Assembly: GCF_002954545.1 (NCBI RefSeq)
Contig: NZ_MSCH01000003.1
Span: 1,899,991 to 1,963,990 of the forward strand
DNA from: Psychrosphaera saromensis
GTDB taxonomy: Bacteria > Pseudomonadota > Gammaproteobacteria > Enterobacterales > Alteromonadaceae
DNA: 64,000 nt
Reading direction: 5' to 3'
Below are positions 10,489-20,200 of this stretch, piece by piece. Each line of letters starts with the position of its first letter. Position 1 is the stretch's first letter. Made by a program: the position numbers and the translations under genes. The notes beneath the pieces were generated by a model. The model was not told the origin of the DNA. It saw only the letters and a program-made list of their open reading frames with translations, and ran no database searches.

Positions 10489-11073
10489 ATGCGTCTTTGC
10501 GACACCGATATTATTAAATGCCTTAATGATAATAAAATTGCCATATCACCTCGCCCATCTGATGATGCTATTTCTGGCGTCACGGTTGACTTAACCTTAG
10601 GTAATAAATTTAGAGTGTTTCAAGAACATTCTGCGCCATATATTGATTTAAGCGGGCCAAAACACGAAACTGAAATCGCGTTAGAGTCGATTATGAGTGA
10701 TGAAATTATAATCGATGCCGACAAAGCTTTCTTTTTACATCCTGGTGAACTGGCTCTGGCGATGACTCATGAGTCAATAACTTTACCGAGTGATTTGGTT
10801 GGTTGGCTAGATGGACGTTCATCTTTAGCACGTTTAGGTTTGATGGTTCATGTTACTGCACATAGAATTGATCCTGGTTGGTCAGGCAACATTGTATTAG
10901 AGTTCTATAACAGTGGAAAATTACCTTTAGCATTAAAACCGCAGATGAAAATAGGCGCGCTTAGTTTTGAAACTATGTCCGCTCCTGCAGCTAAACCTTA
11001 TACTTCAAGAGTTGATGCTAAATATAAAAACCAGGCTGGTGCCGATGGAAGCCGCATTAATCAAGACGGTTAA
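10489..11073 (+). CDS. dcd: dCTP deaminase
   Basis: Deaminates dCTP to dUTP, the main route to dUMP for thymidylate synthesis in gammaproteobacteria. The 194-residue length matches E. coli Dcd (193). Conserved family blocks are visible: MRLCDTDI at the start, [16 protein letters not shown], the substrate-binding block [26 protein letters not shown] containing the catalytic Glu region further on (VLEFYN), and the C-terminal [11 protein letters not shown]. Start ATG is preceded by AGGAT. An intrinsic terminator follows. Confidence 0.97.
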   Translation: MRLCDTDIIKCLNDNKIAISPRPSDDAISGVTVDLTLGNKFRVFQEHSAPYIDLSGPKHETEIALESIMSDEIIIDADKAFFLHPGELALAMTHESITLPSDLVGWLDGRSSLARLGLMVHVTAHRIDPGWSGNIVLEFYNSGKLPLALKPQMKIGALSFETMSAPAAKPYTSRVDAKYKNQAGADGSRINQDG

Positions 11074-11108
11074 TACCGATTTTATTAATACTTATGCTAC
11101 GAATTGGT
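11072..11108. repeat. Degenerate copy of the metG-mrp palindrome
   Basis: TACCGATTTTATTAATA and, about 20 nt later, GAATTGGTA resemble the two ends of the palindrome at 9095-9139 (TACCGATTGTATTAAT ... CAATTGGTA), but the arms pair only partially. This supports a dispersed, decaying repeat family. Confidence 0.35.
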
Positions 11109-11118
11109 AGTAGATAAG

Positions 11119-11150
11119 AGGCTTAGTGAGATAATCATTAGGCCTTTTTT
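11119..11150 (+). terminator. Intrinsic terminator after dcd
   Basis: AGGCTTAGTGA (11119-11129) pairs with TCATTAGGCCT (11135-11145) with two G-U pairs and a GATAA loop, followed directly by a T-run to 11150. Confidence 0.8.
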
Positions 11151-11274
11151 ATTAGTCACTTTTAACATAAAGAATTGATTGGAATACAAATACTTATTGT
11201 AATGTATTTGTTTTTACTTACACTAAATAATTGCACTCGTTTTTTTACTGAACCAAACGGAGTTGGCTATCAAA

Positions 11275-13806
11275 ATGTCTTTAAGCGGAAATAAAGTAAT
11301 TCAAACTTTAGTGGTGCTCGTTGCGATAATAATTGCAATGTTTGCGATTGAAATACACAGTGAAAAAGTTGACGATGTAGATGGCTTTGCTAATTCAAGC
11401 CAACCACTTAAAGATAGGTTTAGAATAAACTATATAGATGATAGCGAAAATCAGTTGTCATTATCTCAAATTGTAAAACTCCCCTCTGGCATGTATGCCG
11501 ACTCAAATCAGACGTTACATTCTCCTGAGTCACTCATCTTTAGTGTTTGGTATAAAATTACGTTAAAGCACGACAGCGATGTTTTATCCGAACCTTTTAA
11601 CGTAACGGTGGATAACCCCACACTCGATACCATCACATTTTACCTAATGGATGGTGATAGAATGCTGCAAACTAAGAAGATCGGAGACACAGTTTACTTA
11701 AAAAATAACTTTCTTCATGTTATCCCACAAACAAACATACATCACGGTATGCAGCATAACCAAGTGTTATACATCCACATAGAAACCAACGGTGCTAGTG
11801 GTACTCCCATTATTATTGAACCAATAGATAAATCTCAGTTGAGAAGCAGTGCTCAATTGATGTTACTTGGATGTTTTATTGGTGTTGTGCTGATCATGAT
11901 CATCTATAACTTTGTTATGTTCAGAGGTATAGGCGACCCATCATATTTTAATTATATTGGCTATATTGCTTTTGCAGGGTTAGCAATTGGTTTAATTAAT
12001 GGCTTTGCGTTTTATGTTTTCCCATTTGAAGCCGCCAAGTGGATGAACAAACACTTAATGCTCACCCACTTTACCGGCCTAACATTTGCCTTAACATTTG
12101 CTATTTCATTTTTACGTTTTGATAAAATAAAACCTTGGTTTGTTAACTTAGGTATGGTCGCGTCAAAAGTCATCTTAGTGTTTGCTCTCAGCGGTTTGTA
12201 TTTTACGGAGGCAACGTTAACGCCTTTCTATTTTGCAGCTGTGCTATTTGTTTATATTTACGTACTTAGTTTAATGGCGATGGTTCTTAACGCTCGTTTA
12301 ATGTGGGTACGTTATTACTTATTGTCTTGGTTACCATTGTTTTTAGGTGTTGGTATCGGGATAGCTGCTTTTAATGGTGGTGTTAGTTATAGCTTTTTAA
12401 CTAGAAACGCCGCTTTATTAGGCGTGCTGGCAGAGATTTCTATTATGGCAATTGCTTTAATGGATAGATTTAGAGCCAATGAGGTCGATAAAGAGTACCG
12501 GATAAATCATGACTCAGTAACCGGGTTACCAAATAAAACCGCGTTAGAGTCAGCGTTGCAAAAATTAATTAATGGTAAAAAATCATTTACCTTAGTTTTA
12601 TTTGAAATTCCAGAAGCGAATAATCTAATTCCAAGTTTAGGTAAGGAAATTTCGGATGAATTTTTCATTCAGCTATTTAATAACGTGGAAGATTATGCCG
12701 ATGGCCTGACGTCTGTTTATGAGTTTGAGAATAATCTTGAAAATGAAACGTTTCATTTAGCACGTGTGGGAGATGCTTGTTTTACATTAGTGTTTGTCGG
12801 TGACTTATCGGATGACGCTTTATCGTATAACTTTTTAGCCATTCAAGAAGCGGTTTCCACCTTTATTTCAGTCAACCGTGCTGCTATTTCAGTATCTTGC
12901 CATGCAGGCGTTGTCAGTTACCCACATGACACTTTAGATAAAGAAAACTTGCTCACTTTGGCATTCCAAGCTTTATTAGGCTCGAAGAAAAATCAACATG
13001 GTTGGGCAAGGTATGAGCAGCAGAAGACGGAGAATATCAAAAAACGTTTTGAACTGGCTGCTGAACTGCAAACCGCGATAGATTCAGATGATCTTGAGTT
13101 GTTTCATCAACCACAAATAAATATTGAGACCGGTGCAGTGTTCGGCTCTGAGTTATTACTCAGGTGGAACCATAATGAATTAGGTTATGTTTCGCCTGAA
13201 CGAATTGTTAGTATCGCCGAAGAAACGGGTACTATTAATCACTTAACCGAATGGGTGATCACTCAAGGGTTAAGTCAGCACGCAAAACTCTATAAGTTAG
13301 GTTTTGAACATACAATATCCATTAATATTTCCAGTAAAGATTTAACCGATAATGGCCTTGTGGCTCATGTCTTAACCACGGTCGCTGAGAATTTGATACC
13401 TCCTGAGTCTGTCGTTTTTGAATTAACGGAGTCGGCGACACTTGATGAACCTGATGCAGCTAAGGCATTGATCACTGAGTTACATCAGCAAGGATTTAAA
13501 ATTGTTATTGATGATTTTGGAACTGGATATTCAAGTTTGGACTATTTAAGTCAATTACCTTTTTACGCATTGAAAATAGATAGACGTTTTATGAATTTAG
13601 ATAAATCGCCTAGCAATAGAACCATTACTGAGATGGCGATTATGTTAGGGCGTCGTTTAGGTGTTTCGGTTGTTGCTGAAGGCGTTGAAACTCAAGACGC
13701 TGCTGATATATTAAAAACGCTTTCATGTTCTTTAGTACAAGGCTATTTGTACGCCAAACCTATGGCGTTTATTGATTATATGAGATGGTTACAAAAAAAA
13801 CCTTAG
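11275..13806 (+). CDS. 7TMR-DISM sensor with degenerate GGDEF and intact-looking EAL domain
   Basis: Membrane c-di-GMP enzyme. An N-terminal hydrophobic anchor is followed by a periplasmic 7TMR-DISM extracellular domain (about 40-180), seven hydrophobic helices (about 190-395), a GGDEF-like domain and a C-terminal EAL domain. In the GGDEF domain the active-site motif is replaced (RVGDACF), so cyclase activity is unlikely. The EAL domain keeps the metal and substrate ligands: ELLLRW, SINIS, ELTES, IDDFGTGYSS, LKIDR, AEGVET and VQGYLY, so phosphodiesterase activity is expected. The frame also permits TTG at 11263, but GGAG (11259-11262) abuts that codon; ATG at 11275 with a 12-nt spacer is the better start. 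The ligand is unknown. Confidence 0.88.
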   Translation: MSLSGNKVIQTLVVLVAIIIAMFAIEIHSEKVDDVDGFANSSQPLKDRFRINYIDDSENQLSLSQIVKLPSGMYADSNQTLHSPESLIFSVWYKITLKHDSDVLSEPFNVTVDNPTLDTITFYLMDGDRMLQTKKIGDTVYLKNNFLHVIPQTNIHHGMQHNQVLYIHIETNGASGTPIIIEPIDKSQLRSSAQLMLLGCFIGVVLIMIIYNFVMFRGIGDPSYFNYIGYIAFAGLAIGLINGFAFYVFPFEAAKWMNKHLMLTHFTGLTFALTFAISFLRFDKIKPWFVNLGMVASKVILVFALSGLYFTEATLTPFYFAAVLFVYIYVLSLMAMVLNARLMWVRYYLLSWLPLFLGVGIGIAAFNGGVSYSFLTRNAALLGVLAEISIMAIALMDRFRANEVDKEYRINHDSVTGLPNKTALESALQKLINGKKSFTLVLFEIPEANNLIPSLGKEISDEFFIQLFNNVEDYADGLTSVYEFENNLENETFHLARVGDACFTLVFVGDLSDDALSYNFLAIQEAVSTFISVNRAAISVSCHAGVVSYPHDTLDKENLLTLAFQALLGSKKNQHGWARYEQQKTENIKKRFELAAELQTAIDSDDLELFHQPQINIETGAVFGSELLLRWNHNELGYVSPERIVSIAEETGTINHLTEWVITQGLSQHAKLYKLGFEHTISINISSKDLTDNGLVAHVLTTVAENLIPPESVVFELTESATLDEPDAAKALITELHQQGFKIVIDDFGTGYSSLDYLSQLPFYALKIDRRFMNLDKSPSNRTITEMAIMLGRRLGVSVVAEGVETQDAADILKTLSCSLVQGYLYAKPMAFIDYMRWLQKKP

Positions 13807-13958
13807 TATCCTATTTCTAAGGGACCTAGGGCGAAATGTAGATGGTATTCATCAATATATAAAACCTAAACTATTGATACTTATTACGTTTGAGCTAGTA
13901 GTGATTGCACTATTCTACTGGCTTTTTATAAAGCCAAATGGTATTTTTATCACCCTGT

Positions 13959-14035
13959 CGGTATGTAGCGCAGCTTGGTAGCGCACTGTCATGGGGGGGC
14001 AGGGGTCGAGAGTTCGAATCTCTCCATACCGACCA
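13959..14035 (+). tRNA. tRNA-Pro (anticodon GGG)
   Basis: 77-nt cloverleaf with encoded CCA. Acceptor stem CGGTATG/CATACCG pairs 7 of 7, the D-arm contains AGCGCAGCTTGGTAGCGC, the anticodon stem CTGTC/GGCAG encloses loop ATGGGGG with anticodon GGG, and the T-arm is GAGAG-TTCGAAT-CTCTC. Sequence closely follows the bacterial tRNA-Pro(GGG) pattern. Confidence 0.95.
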
Positions 14036-14083
14036 ATCTGAGCTTTATAATGTGATTTTAGGCTTTAAATTAAGGAGTTAGAT

Positions 14084-15214
14084 GTGTTGACAAGGAAGTA
14101 TGCAGCTGTATTGTTTTTTGCATGTATTTTATCTGTATTGTTTTTATCTGGCTGTGCCAGTACCACAACAAACTCATCTGTCGCTCTTAATCCGCCAATT
14201 AGTATGATGTTAAGTCCGCAATATAGAAGTTGTATTGCTAATACTCCTAGCTATTTATTAACGTCTGAAGGTATTGGTCTAACAGAACAAGCCGCTGCAA
14301 CATCCGCTAGAGCTAGTTTAGTCCAGCAAATAAAAGTTGATGTGAAGGTAGATGACAATTTGCAGTTAAGTAAGTCAGATACCCTTACAACTAATTATCA
14401 ATTAAATGCCAGTACTCAATCTGCCATCCTGCTTACAAATTCAATCGTCTTATGTAAAGAATTTAATTCTAATCAAGTAAGAGTTTTTGTTGGTTACGAC
14501 AATCGAAATTTAGACATGAAGCTACAGTCAGTTTTGACAAAGCGGAAAGTTGAATTTCTCTCTCAGTTGAGAGGATCAAGATTATTAATTCATTCAAATG
14601 TATTTAAACATCTTGATAGCTCAAAAAATAATAAAAATGACAATCGTCAATTAATAGTTTCTCTTAGTCGAAAAAATGATATTTGGTATTTTAATATTGG
14701 AAATGACGTAATTGCATTAACGCCAGAAGAATTGATCAAACTAACGTCATTTGAAAACGTTGGTGAAATATCATTAATAGCTAGAAGTGGACAGATTTAT
14801 AAAGATAATCGATTAAAAAATGGTGATGTATTTAAGATTAAATATATTGAATCATTAAGTGATAACTCATATTTTTCAATGTTTATCCAGGCCGAAGATG
14901 GTTCAGTTTCATTATTATATGAAAACCTTAAATTTCATAATGGTGCGATTGAACTTCCTGAAATCCAAGCATGCATGAGTTATGACGATGACGGTGGTTG
15001 CCAATCGCTGTCTGGCATCTCCAAAGATAAACTAATCGCCATTACATCGAATTCACGTATTGATACGTTGCAAATAGAACAAATGCAACATTCGTACAAT
15101 CAAAATCAAGCCGTTAATCGCTATCAACTTCCTGAGTTGATAGCGTCCTTAAGTGAAGTGGAAAATGTAAATATTACTTCGGCTTTTGTATTTGTAACCC
15201 CTTACAATAATTAG
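14084..15214 (+). CDS. Lipoprotein with LPP20-like and possible DUF4384-like regions
   Basis: Predicted outer-membrane lipoprotein of 376 residues. GTG start at 14084 follows AAGGAG with a 6-nt spacer; the overlapping ATG at 14082 hits a stop at once. The signal peptide ends in lipobox LSGC with Cys24. Residues about 50-140 (GIGLTEQAAATSARASLVQQI) resemble LPP20-type lipoprotein repeats. Residues about 225-300 (REGION beginning VGEISLIARSGQIYKDNRL) resemble DUF4384 domains often found beside caspase-like proteins. Family assignments are by eye only. First gene of a four-gene operon; 8 nt separate it from the caspase-like gene, which suggests a shared envelope function. Confidence 0.7.
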   Translation: MLTRKYAAVLFFACILSVLFLSGCASTTTNSSVALNPPISMMLSPQYRSCIANTPSYLLTSEGIGLTEQAAATSARASLVQQIKVDVKVDDNLQLSKSDTLTTNYQLNASTQSAILLTNSIVLCKEFNSNQVRVFVGYDNRNLDMKLQSVLTKRKVEFLSQLRGSRLLIHSNVFKHLDSSKNNKNDNRQLIVSLSRKNDIWYFNIGNDVIALTPEELIKLTSFENVGEISLIARSGQIYKDNRLKNGDVFKIKYIESLSDNSYFSMFIQAEDGSVSLLYENLKFHNGAIELPEIQACMSYDDDGGCQSLSGISKDKLIAITSNSRIDTLQIEQMQHSYNQNQAVNRYQLPELIASLSEVENVNITSAFVFVTPYNN

Positions 15215-15222
15215 AGAAACAT

Positions 15223-17139
15223 ATGAATAAATTAATTACTATTTTTACAGGGCTATTGTTGAGCTCTAACGTCTTAGCTAATGAATGTGTATATCTAGAA
15301 AATGCATCAGCTGTTGAGCAATATGAAGCTTGCCCTTTAAGTAAAACAGCGGCACTTAATGGTGTTGTTGAATTGATCGCTGAAGGGGATTATGGAAAAG
15401 CAAAAGTTTTCCTTACTAAATTACGTAAAGAACATCCTTCGTATAAAGAAGTTGTCGAATTACTAAGCGCGGTAAACAGTATTGTGAAAAATAAAGACAA
15501 TACGATGGAGTTGGTATCCGTTTTAGCTAAAGTGAAAATGCAATCATTGTTTCAAAGCGTTAAATTAGAACCTTTCAATTACATACTTCCACAGAAAAAA
15601 ACACTTGAAAAGCGTGAACTACAACGTGGCGAATTTGAAAAAACAGTTACTTTTGAAAATAGAAAAAAAGAAGCTGAGTTAGAAAGACGTAATGAAATAG
15701 CTCAGATAAATAACGAATATGAAAAACAAGTCGCTAAATACAATACCGAGTTAAACCAATATAAACAAAAAGCAGATAGAATAATTGAACAGCATAAAGC
15801 TGAGGTTAGAAAACACAGCGATAATATACTAATGAATGCATTTTCCCTTGTGATGGGAAAACCTGATGTTGAGCTGCAATCGTATAACCCAGATGATGAA
15901 ATTTATTATGCTAACCTAACGTTTTCTAACCGAGATGATCATCAGCGTATTGCTTTACATAATATCCCTCCAAAACAAGCACAGGCATTTAAGTCGAATT
16001 TTTCCAATAACAAGTCAGTTGATGTAGATATAAAAGAAGAGTTGGGTTACTTAACCATAGCTAACGTTAAAGTTGGAATCGAAACGCTAACGGGTAATCA
16101 AGATTTTAACTTTAATTATACAGATCAATTTTATGTCGCTGACACCAAAGCTATCATAATTGATGATGGTGATGCTTTGCTTTCCATGTCTCAATTACAA
16201 GAATTAGATATAAATGAATTAACCAGTGCAAGCGAGTCTGAATTAGAAGCCTTACTTAGATCATCACGTAATGCACAAATTGCCTTTAATAACCAAGCTG
16301 CAAATTTATCCCAATATGCGATTAACTTAATTTCAAAGATTTCAACAAAAAAGGTACTGAATACACCTAATGCTGTAGCTGTGATTATTGGTAATAGAGA
16401 TTACAAAGCGTCTAGTCGAGATATTGAAAATGTTGAGTTTGCTATAAACGACGCGACATTAATTAAAGCTTTTGTAAAATCTAGATTGGGCATAGCTGAA
16501 AAAGATATTATCTATCAAGAAAATACAACACAGTCTGATCTAAACTCAATTTTTGGCTCAAAAGAATTTGCTGAAGGCAAGTTAGCTAATTACGTCAATG
16601 ATAAAAATACTAAGGTATTTGTATTTTATTCAGGCCACGGCACTTTAGGGTTGCATGATAAATATTCTTATTTAGTCCCAGTTGGAGCAAACCCTAATAA
16701 TATCGAATTATCTGGTTACAAATTAGAAACTATGTACGCCAACTTAAGTAAGTTACCAACCGATGATATTACCGTTGTTATAGACGCTTGTTTCTCAGGG
16801 CAATCAAATAATACCTCTTTAATAAAAAATGCTTCAGCGGTATTTGGAAAACCTAAAGATAAAGTGGAAGGTAAGTATAACTTTAATATTTTAAGTGCGA
16901 CTTCATCACAACAAATAGCATCTTGGGACGTCACAAATAAGTTAGGTATTTTCACTAAACATTTTGTTGAAGGTGTAACGGGCGGGGCGGATAAAAATGG
17001 TGATAAAAAAGTCACGTTAGCCGAGCTGAAAAAACATCTTAGTTTTTCTGTATCTAAAGAAGCTCGTAGAGAATACGACGGCAGAAAACAAACACCACAA
17101 GTAATCGGTCGTGATGACAAAGTTCTTTCTGTTTTATAA
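15223..17139 (+). CDS. Exported caspase-like (peptidase C14) protein
   Basis: Caspase/orthocaspase-fold cysteine peptidase, predicted to act in the periplasm or at the cell surface because of the N-terminal signal peptide (MNKLITIFTGLLLSSNVLA). Layout of the 638 residues: helical N-region, a Lys/Glu-rich coiled coil (about 120-200), a beta-rich linker, then the peptidase domain (about 385-620). It starts AVAVIIGNRDY and carries catalytic His472 in YSGHG and Cys523 in DACFSG. A loop DKNGDKKVTLAEL near residue 590 resembles a calcium-binding EF-hand loop inside the domain. Prokaryotic family members often need Ca2+ and cleave after Arg/Lys; that is family knowledge, not shown here. Middle of the 14084-22175 operon; the neighbouring propeller protein could be a substrate. 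Confidence 0.88.
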   Translation: MNKLITIFTGLLLSSNVLANECVYLENASAVEQYEACPLSKTAALNGVVELIAEGDYGKAKVFLTKLRKEHPSYKEVVELLSAVNSIVKNKDNTMELVSVLAKVKMQSLFQSVKLEPFNYILPQKKTLEKRELQRGEFEKTVTFENRKKEAELERRNEIAQINNEYEKQVAKYNTELNQYKQKADRIIEQHKAEVRKHSDNILMNAFSLVMGKPDVELQSYNPDDEIYYANLTFSNRDDHQRIALHNIPPKQAQAFKSNFSNNKSVDVDIKEELGYLTIANVKVGIETLTGNQDFNFNYTDQFYVADTKAIIIDDGDALLSMSQLQELDINELTSASESELEALLRSSRNAQIAFNNQAANLSQYAINLISKISTKKVLNTPNAVAVIIGNRDYKASSRDIENVEFAINDATLIKAFVKSRLGIAEKDIIYQENTTQSDLNSIFGSKEFAEGKLANYVNDKNTKVFVFYSGHGTLGLHDKYSYLVPVGANPNNIELSGYKLETMYANLSKLPTDDITVVIDACFSGQSNNTSLIKNASAVFGKPKDKVEGKYNFNILSATSSQQIASWDVTNKLGIFTKHFVEGVTGGADKNGDKKVTLAELKKHLSFSVSKEARREYDGRKQTPQVIGRDDKVLSVL

Positions 17140-17200
17140 ACAATATATAAAACAGAAAATTTCAATCGATATTCATTTAGCCATTTAAGTAGTAAATAAA

Positions 17201-20200
17201 ATGATAAATAAAATTTCTCTAAAGCTAGTTTTACCAGTTATGTTACCGATGGCTTTGTTATTCACCTCAGTGAGCGCTTTAGCGAACACAACTCCCGCTT
17301 TGAATTATACCGGAGAAAAGGTAATAGAGCAGGTAATAATAGATTCCTCTATTAGTTATTTTGATGCTTTTGTTACAGCTGATGTTAATGGCGATGGTAA
17401 TTTAGATATATTAACTCTTTCTGATGACATCGTAAGTTGGTACGAAAACGGAAGTGACTGGGAAAAAACGGTTATTATAAGTGATGAGGGACGTGTTGTT
17501 GAAAATCTTGCGGTTGGTGATCTGGATGGTGATGGCGACGTTGATATAATAACAACGGCTTCTAATTTTAAGGCCGTATACCTGTATAAAAACGGTTATG
17601 ATTGGGAGTCTGAACTAATAATTGATGATATATATAATTTAAAAACGCTCAATCTTGCGGATATGGACGGTGATGGTGATTTAGATATAGTTGTAACTGC
17701 AGAGGTTAGTGATGATGACCCATACACTTATGAGTATTACAATGTAATAATTTGGTATGAAAATGGTAACCAATGGACTGAGAATATTATTGAGTCTGAT
17801 GGGTATGAACCTTTAGATGTACTGTTGGCTGATATGGATAATGATGGTGATTTAGATCTAGTTCATTCAACTGATTATTTCTCTAATGGTGTTTATTGGT
17901 ATGAAAATGGTAACGCATGGAGTAAGCATATCGTTACGTCTTCTGTTCAAGACAAACAAATAATAGCTCTAGATACTGGTGATATTGATAATGATGGTGA
18001 TTTAGATGTGATTTTGGGCCTTGTCGATGGAGTATATTGGTTCGAAAATGGCAATGCATGGGCTAAAAGTCCAATTGCAATAGATCTAGATAGCTTAGCG
18101 AGTTTGGCTGTTGGTGATATAAATGGTGATAATAAAGCAGATGTATTTGGTGCTCATTATTTATATGGAAATTCAAGTAATACTGGGGCCATAAGTTTAT
18201 ATGAAAGCTCAGATTGGTCAGAAACGGTTGTAGCAAATCGCAATGGAATAAGAGGCAAGGATGTCATCGCTACAGATGTAGATAGTGATGGCGATGTTGA
18301 TTTATTATCAGTTAACTATAAGACTTATTATTACTCTGATCTAACGTTATATAAATTTACAGGTTATGACAGTACGATCCCTGTTTACGTTGATGTTTTA
18401 GAAGGGACAACTGATATAACTTTACCTTTAATTGGGTATGATGCTGATGGTGATGCTTTAACTTATTCAGTAAGCGGTGATGATTCAGCATTTTTTAAAG
18501 TGAACCAAACTGGAGTTGTAAGTTTTATTTCTGCCCCTGATTATCATTCTTTTTCTGACTCAAATAAAGATAATGTTTTTGAGTTATTACTTGTAGTTAG
18601 TGATGGTAAAACATCAAGCTCTAAAGAAATTAAACTTGAAGTTAAATTAGGGCAAGACAGCGATATCGATGGTATTACAGATGCCCAAGAATTACTTGAT
18701 GGTACAGACCTTTATGATTATGACTCAAAAATTGACACTGATGGTGACGGGGTTCCAGATCGACTTGAGATTTATTATGGCGGCAATATTAATACGCCGG
18801 ATGCGCTTGATAGTGATAATGACGGAGTCATTGATTATATAGAACGTTTTTATGGCGAGGATGATGCACCAGTTTGGTTGGTCAAAACGGCCAATGGTAA
18901 TCATTGGGAAGAAAAGACTATAGACTCTCCAGATGACACTTATTCCAGATCAAATCATAATGCGATCGCCGTTGCTGATGTTACAGGTGATGGTGTTAAA
19001 GATGTTTTATCTGATGCGTATGAGCGGATAACTATACTCAATGGAGCCAATGACTTCGCTACTTCTGTCGTTGATGCTGATATGAAGGATGTAAATTTCA
19101 TTACTAGTGCCGATCTAACTAATGATGGAACTTATAATCCAGACATCATTATAACTGAAGAGTATAGCTATTCTTATAGCTCTACTTACAATCATATTTA
19201 TTGGTATGAGCATGGAACATGGATAAAGAGACCGATTTCTACTTCAGGTGATGTTTATGGTGATCTTAAGTTACAAGATATGGATGGCGATGGTGACTTG
19301 GATATTATTGCTTTAACCAAGACTCAAATTGTTTGGTACGAAAATGGAAATACTTGGTTGAAGCATAGTATCATCGATATTGATTTTGAAGTATCTCGAT
19401 TTGAAGTGGTTGATTTCGACTATGATGGTGACATAGATATTGTTGCTACGGTTGAAGAAGAAAATAATATTGTCTGGTTTGAAAATAGTACAGCGTGGCA
19501 AACTAACCTTATAAGTGATTCAATCGAGAATGCAGAAGGATTAGCGGTCAAAGATATTGATGACGATGGTTCTTTAGATATTGTTGTAACATCTAACGAT
19601 AATTCATTTACGTTGCTTCAAAATATAAATGGCTGGCAGCAAACAACATTATATTCTTTATATGAATCAGATAGTACGACAGATGTTGTAATTGCTGATA
19701 TGAATAATGATGGTCTATACGATATTATAGGCTCAAGTTCAGGATCTTTAGTTTGGTTTGATGCTGCGGATGATTGGTCTAGAGTCATTATTAATGAAAA
19801 CACTAATAAGAAAAGAATTATAGTTGCAGATTTAACTGGTGATAATAATAACGATGTTATTGGAAGCGGTACAAGTGAGTTAACTATCAATGTCAATTCA
19901 AATATAGCTACACGATATAGATTCGACGTGCCTGATTTAAGTCCTGAAATAAAAATTCCGTTTGTTGCATTTGATATAGATGGACAGAACTTGAGCTACT
20001 CTCTTGATGGTGATGATGCTATCCATTTTAATGTAGATAGTGATGGTAATCTTTCTTTTGCATCTCAATTATCTATTGGTACTCCCGTTGACTTTGATGG
20101 TGATAATATATTTAATTTTTATATTATAGCCAGTGATGGTTCGAACAAATCTACTGTTTATCTATCGCTAACATTAATCGAGTCGGTCGACACAGACGGT

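Noticed and set aside
13920-13935. GGCTTT-TTAT-AAAGCC hairpin before the tRNA as a terminator
   Set aside because: The stem is short and AT-rich and no T-run follows at the right place; it might be chance.
15223-17139. The caspase-like gene as part of a CBASS or gasdermin-type defence island
   Set aside because: The protein has a signal peptide and its neighbours are exported envelope proteins; no cyclase, gasdermin, nuclease or other defence gene is nearby.
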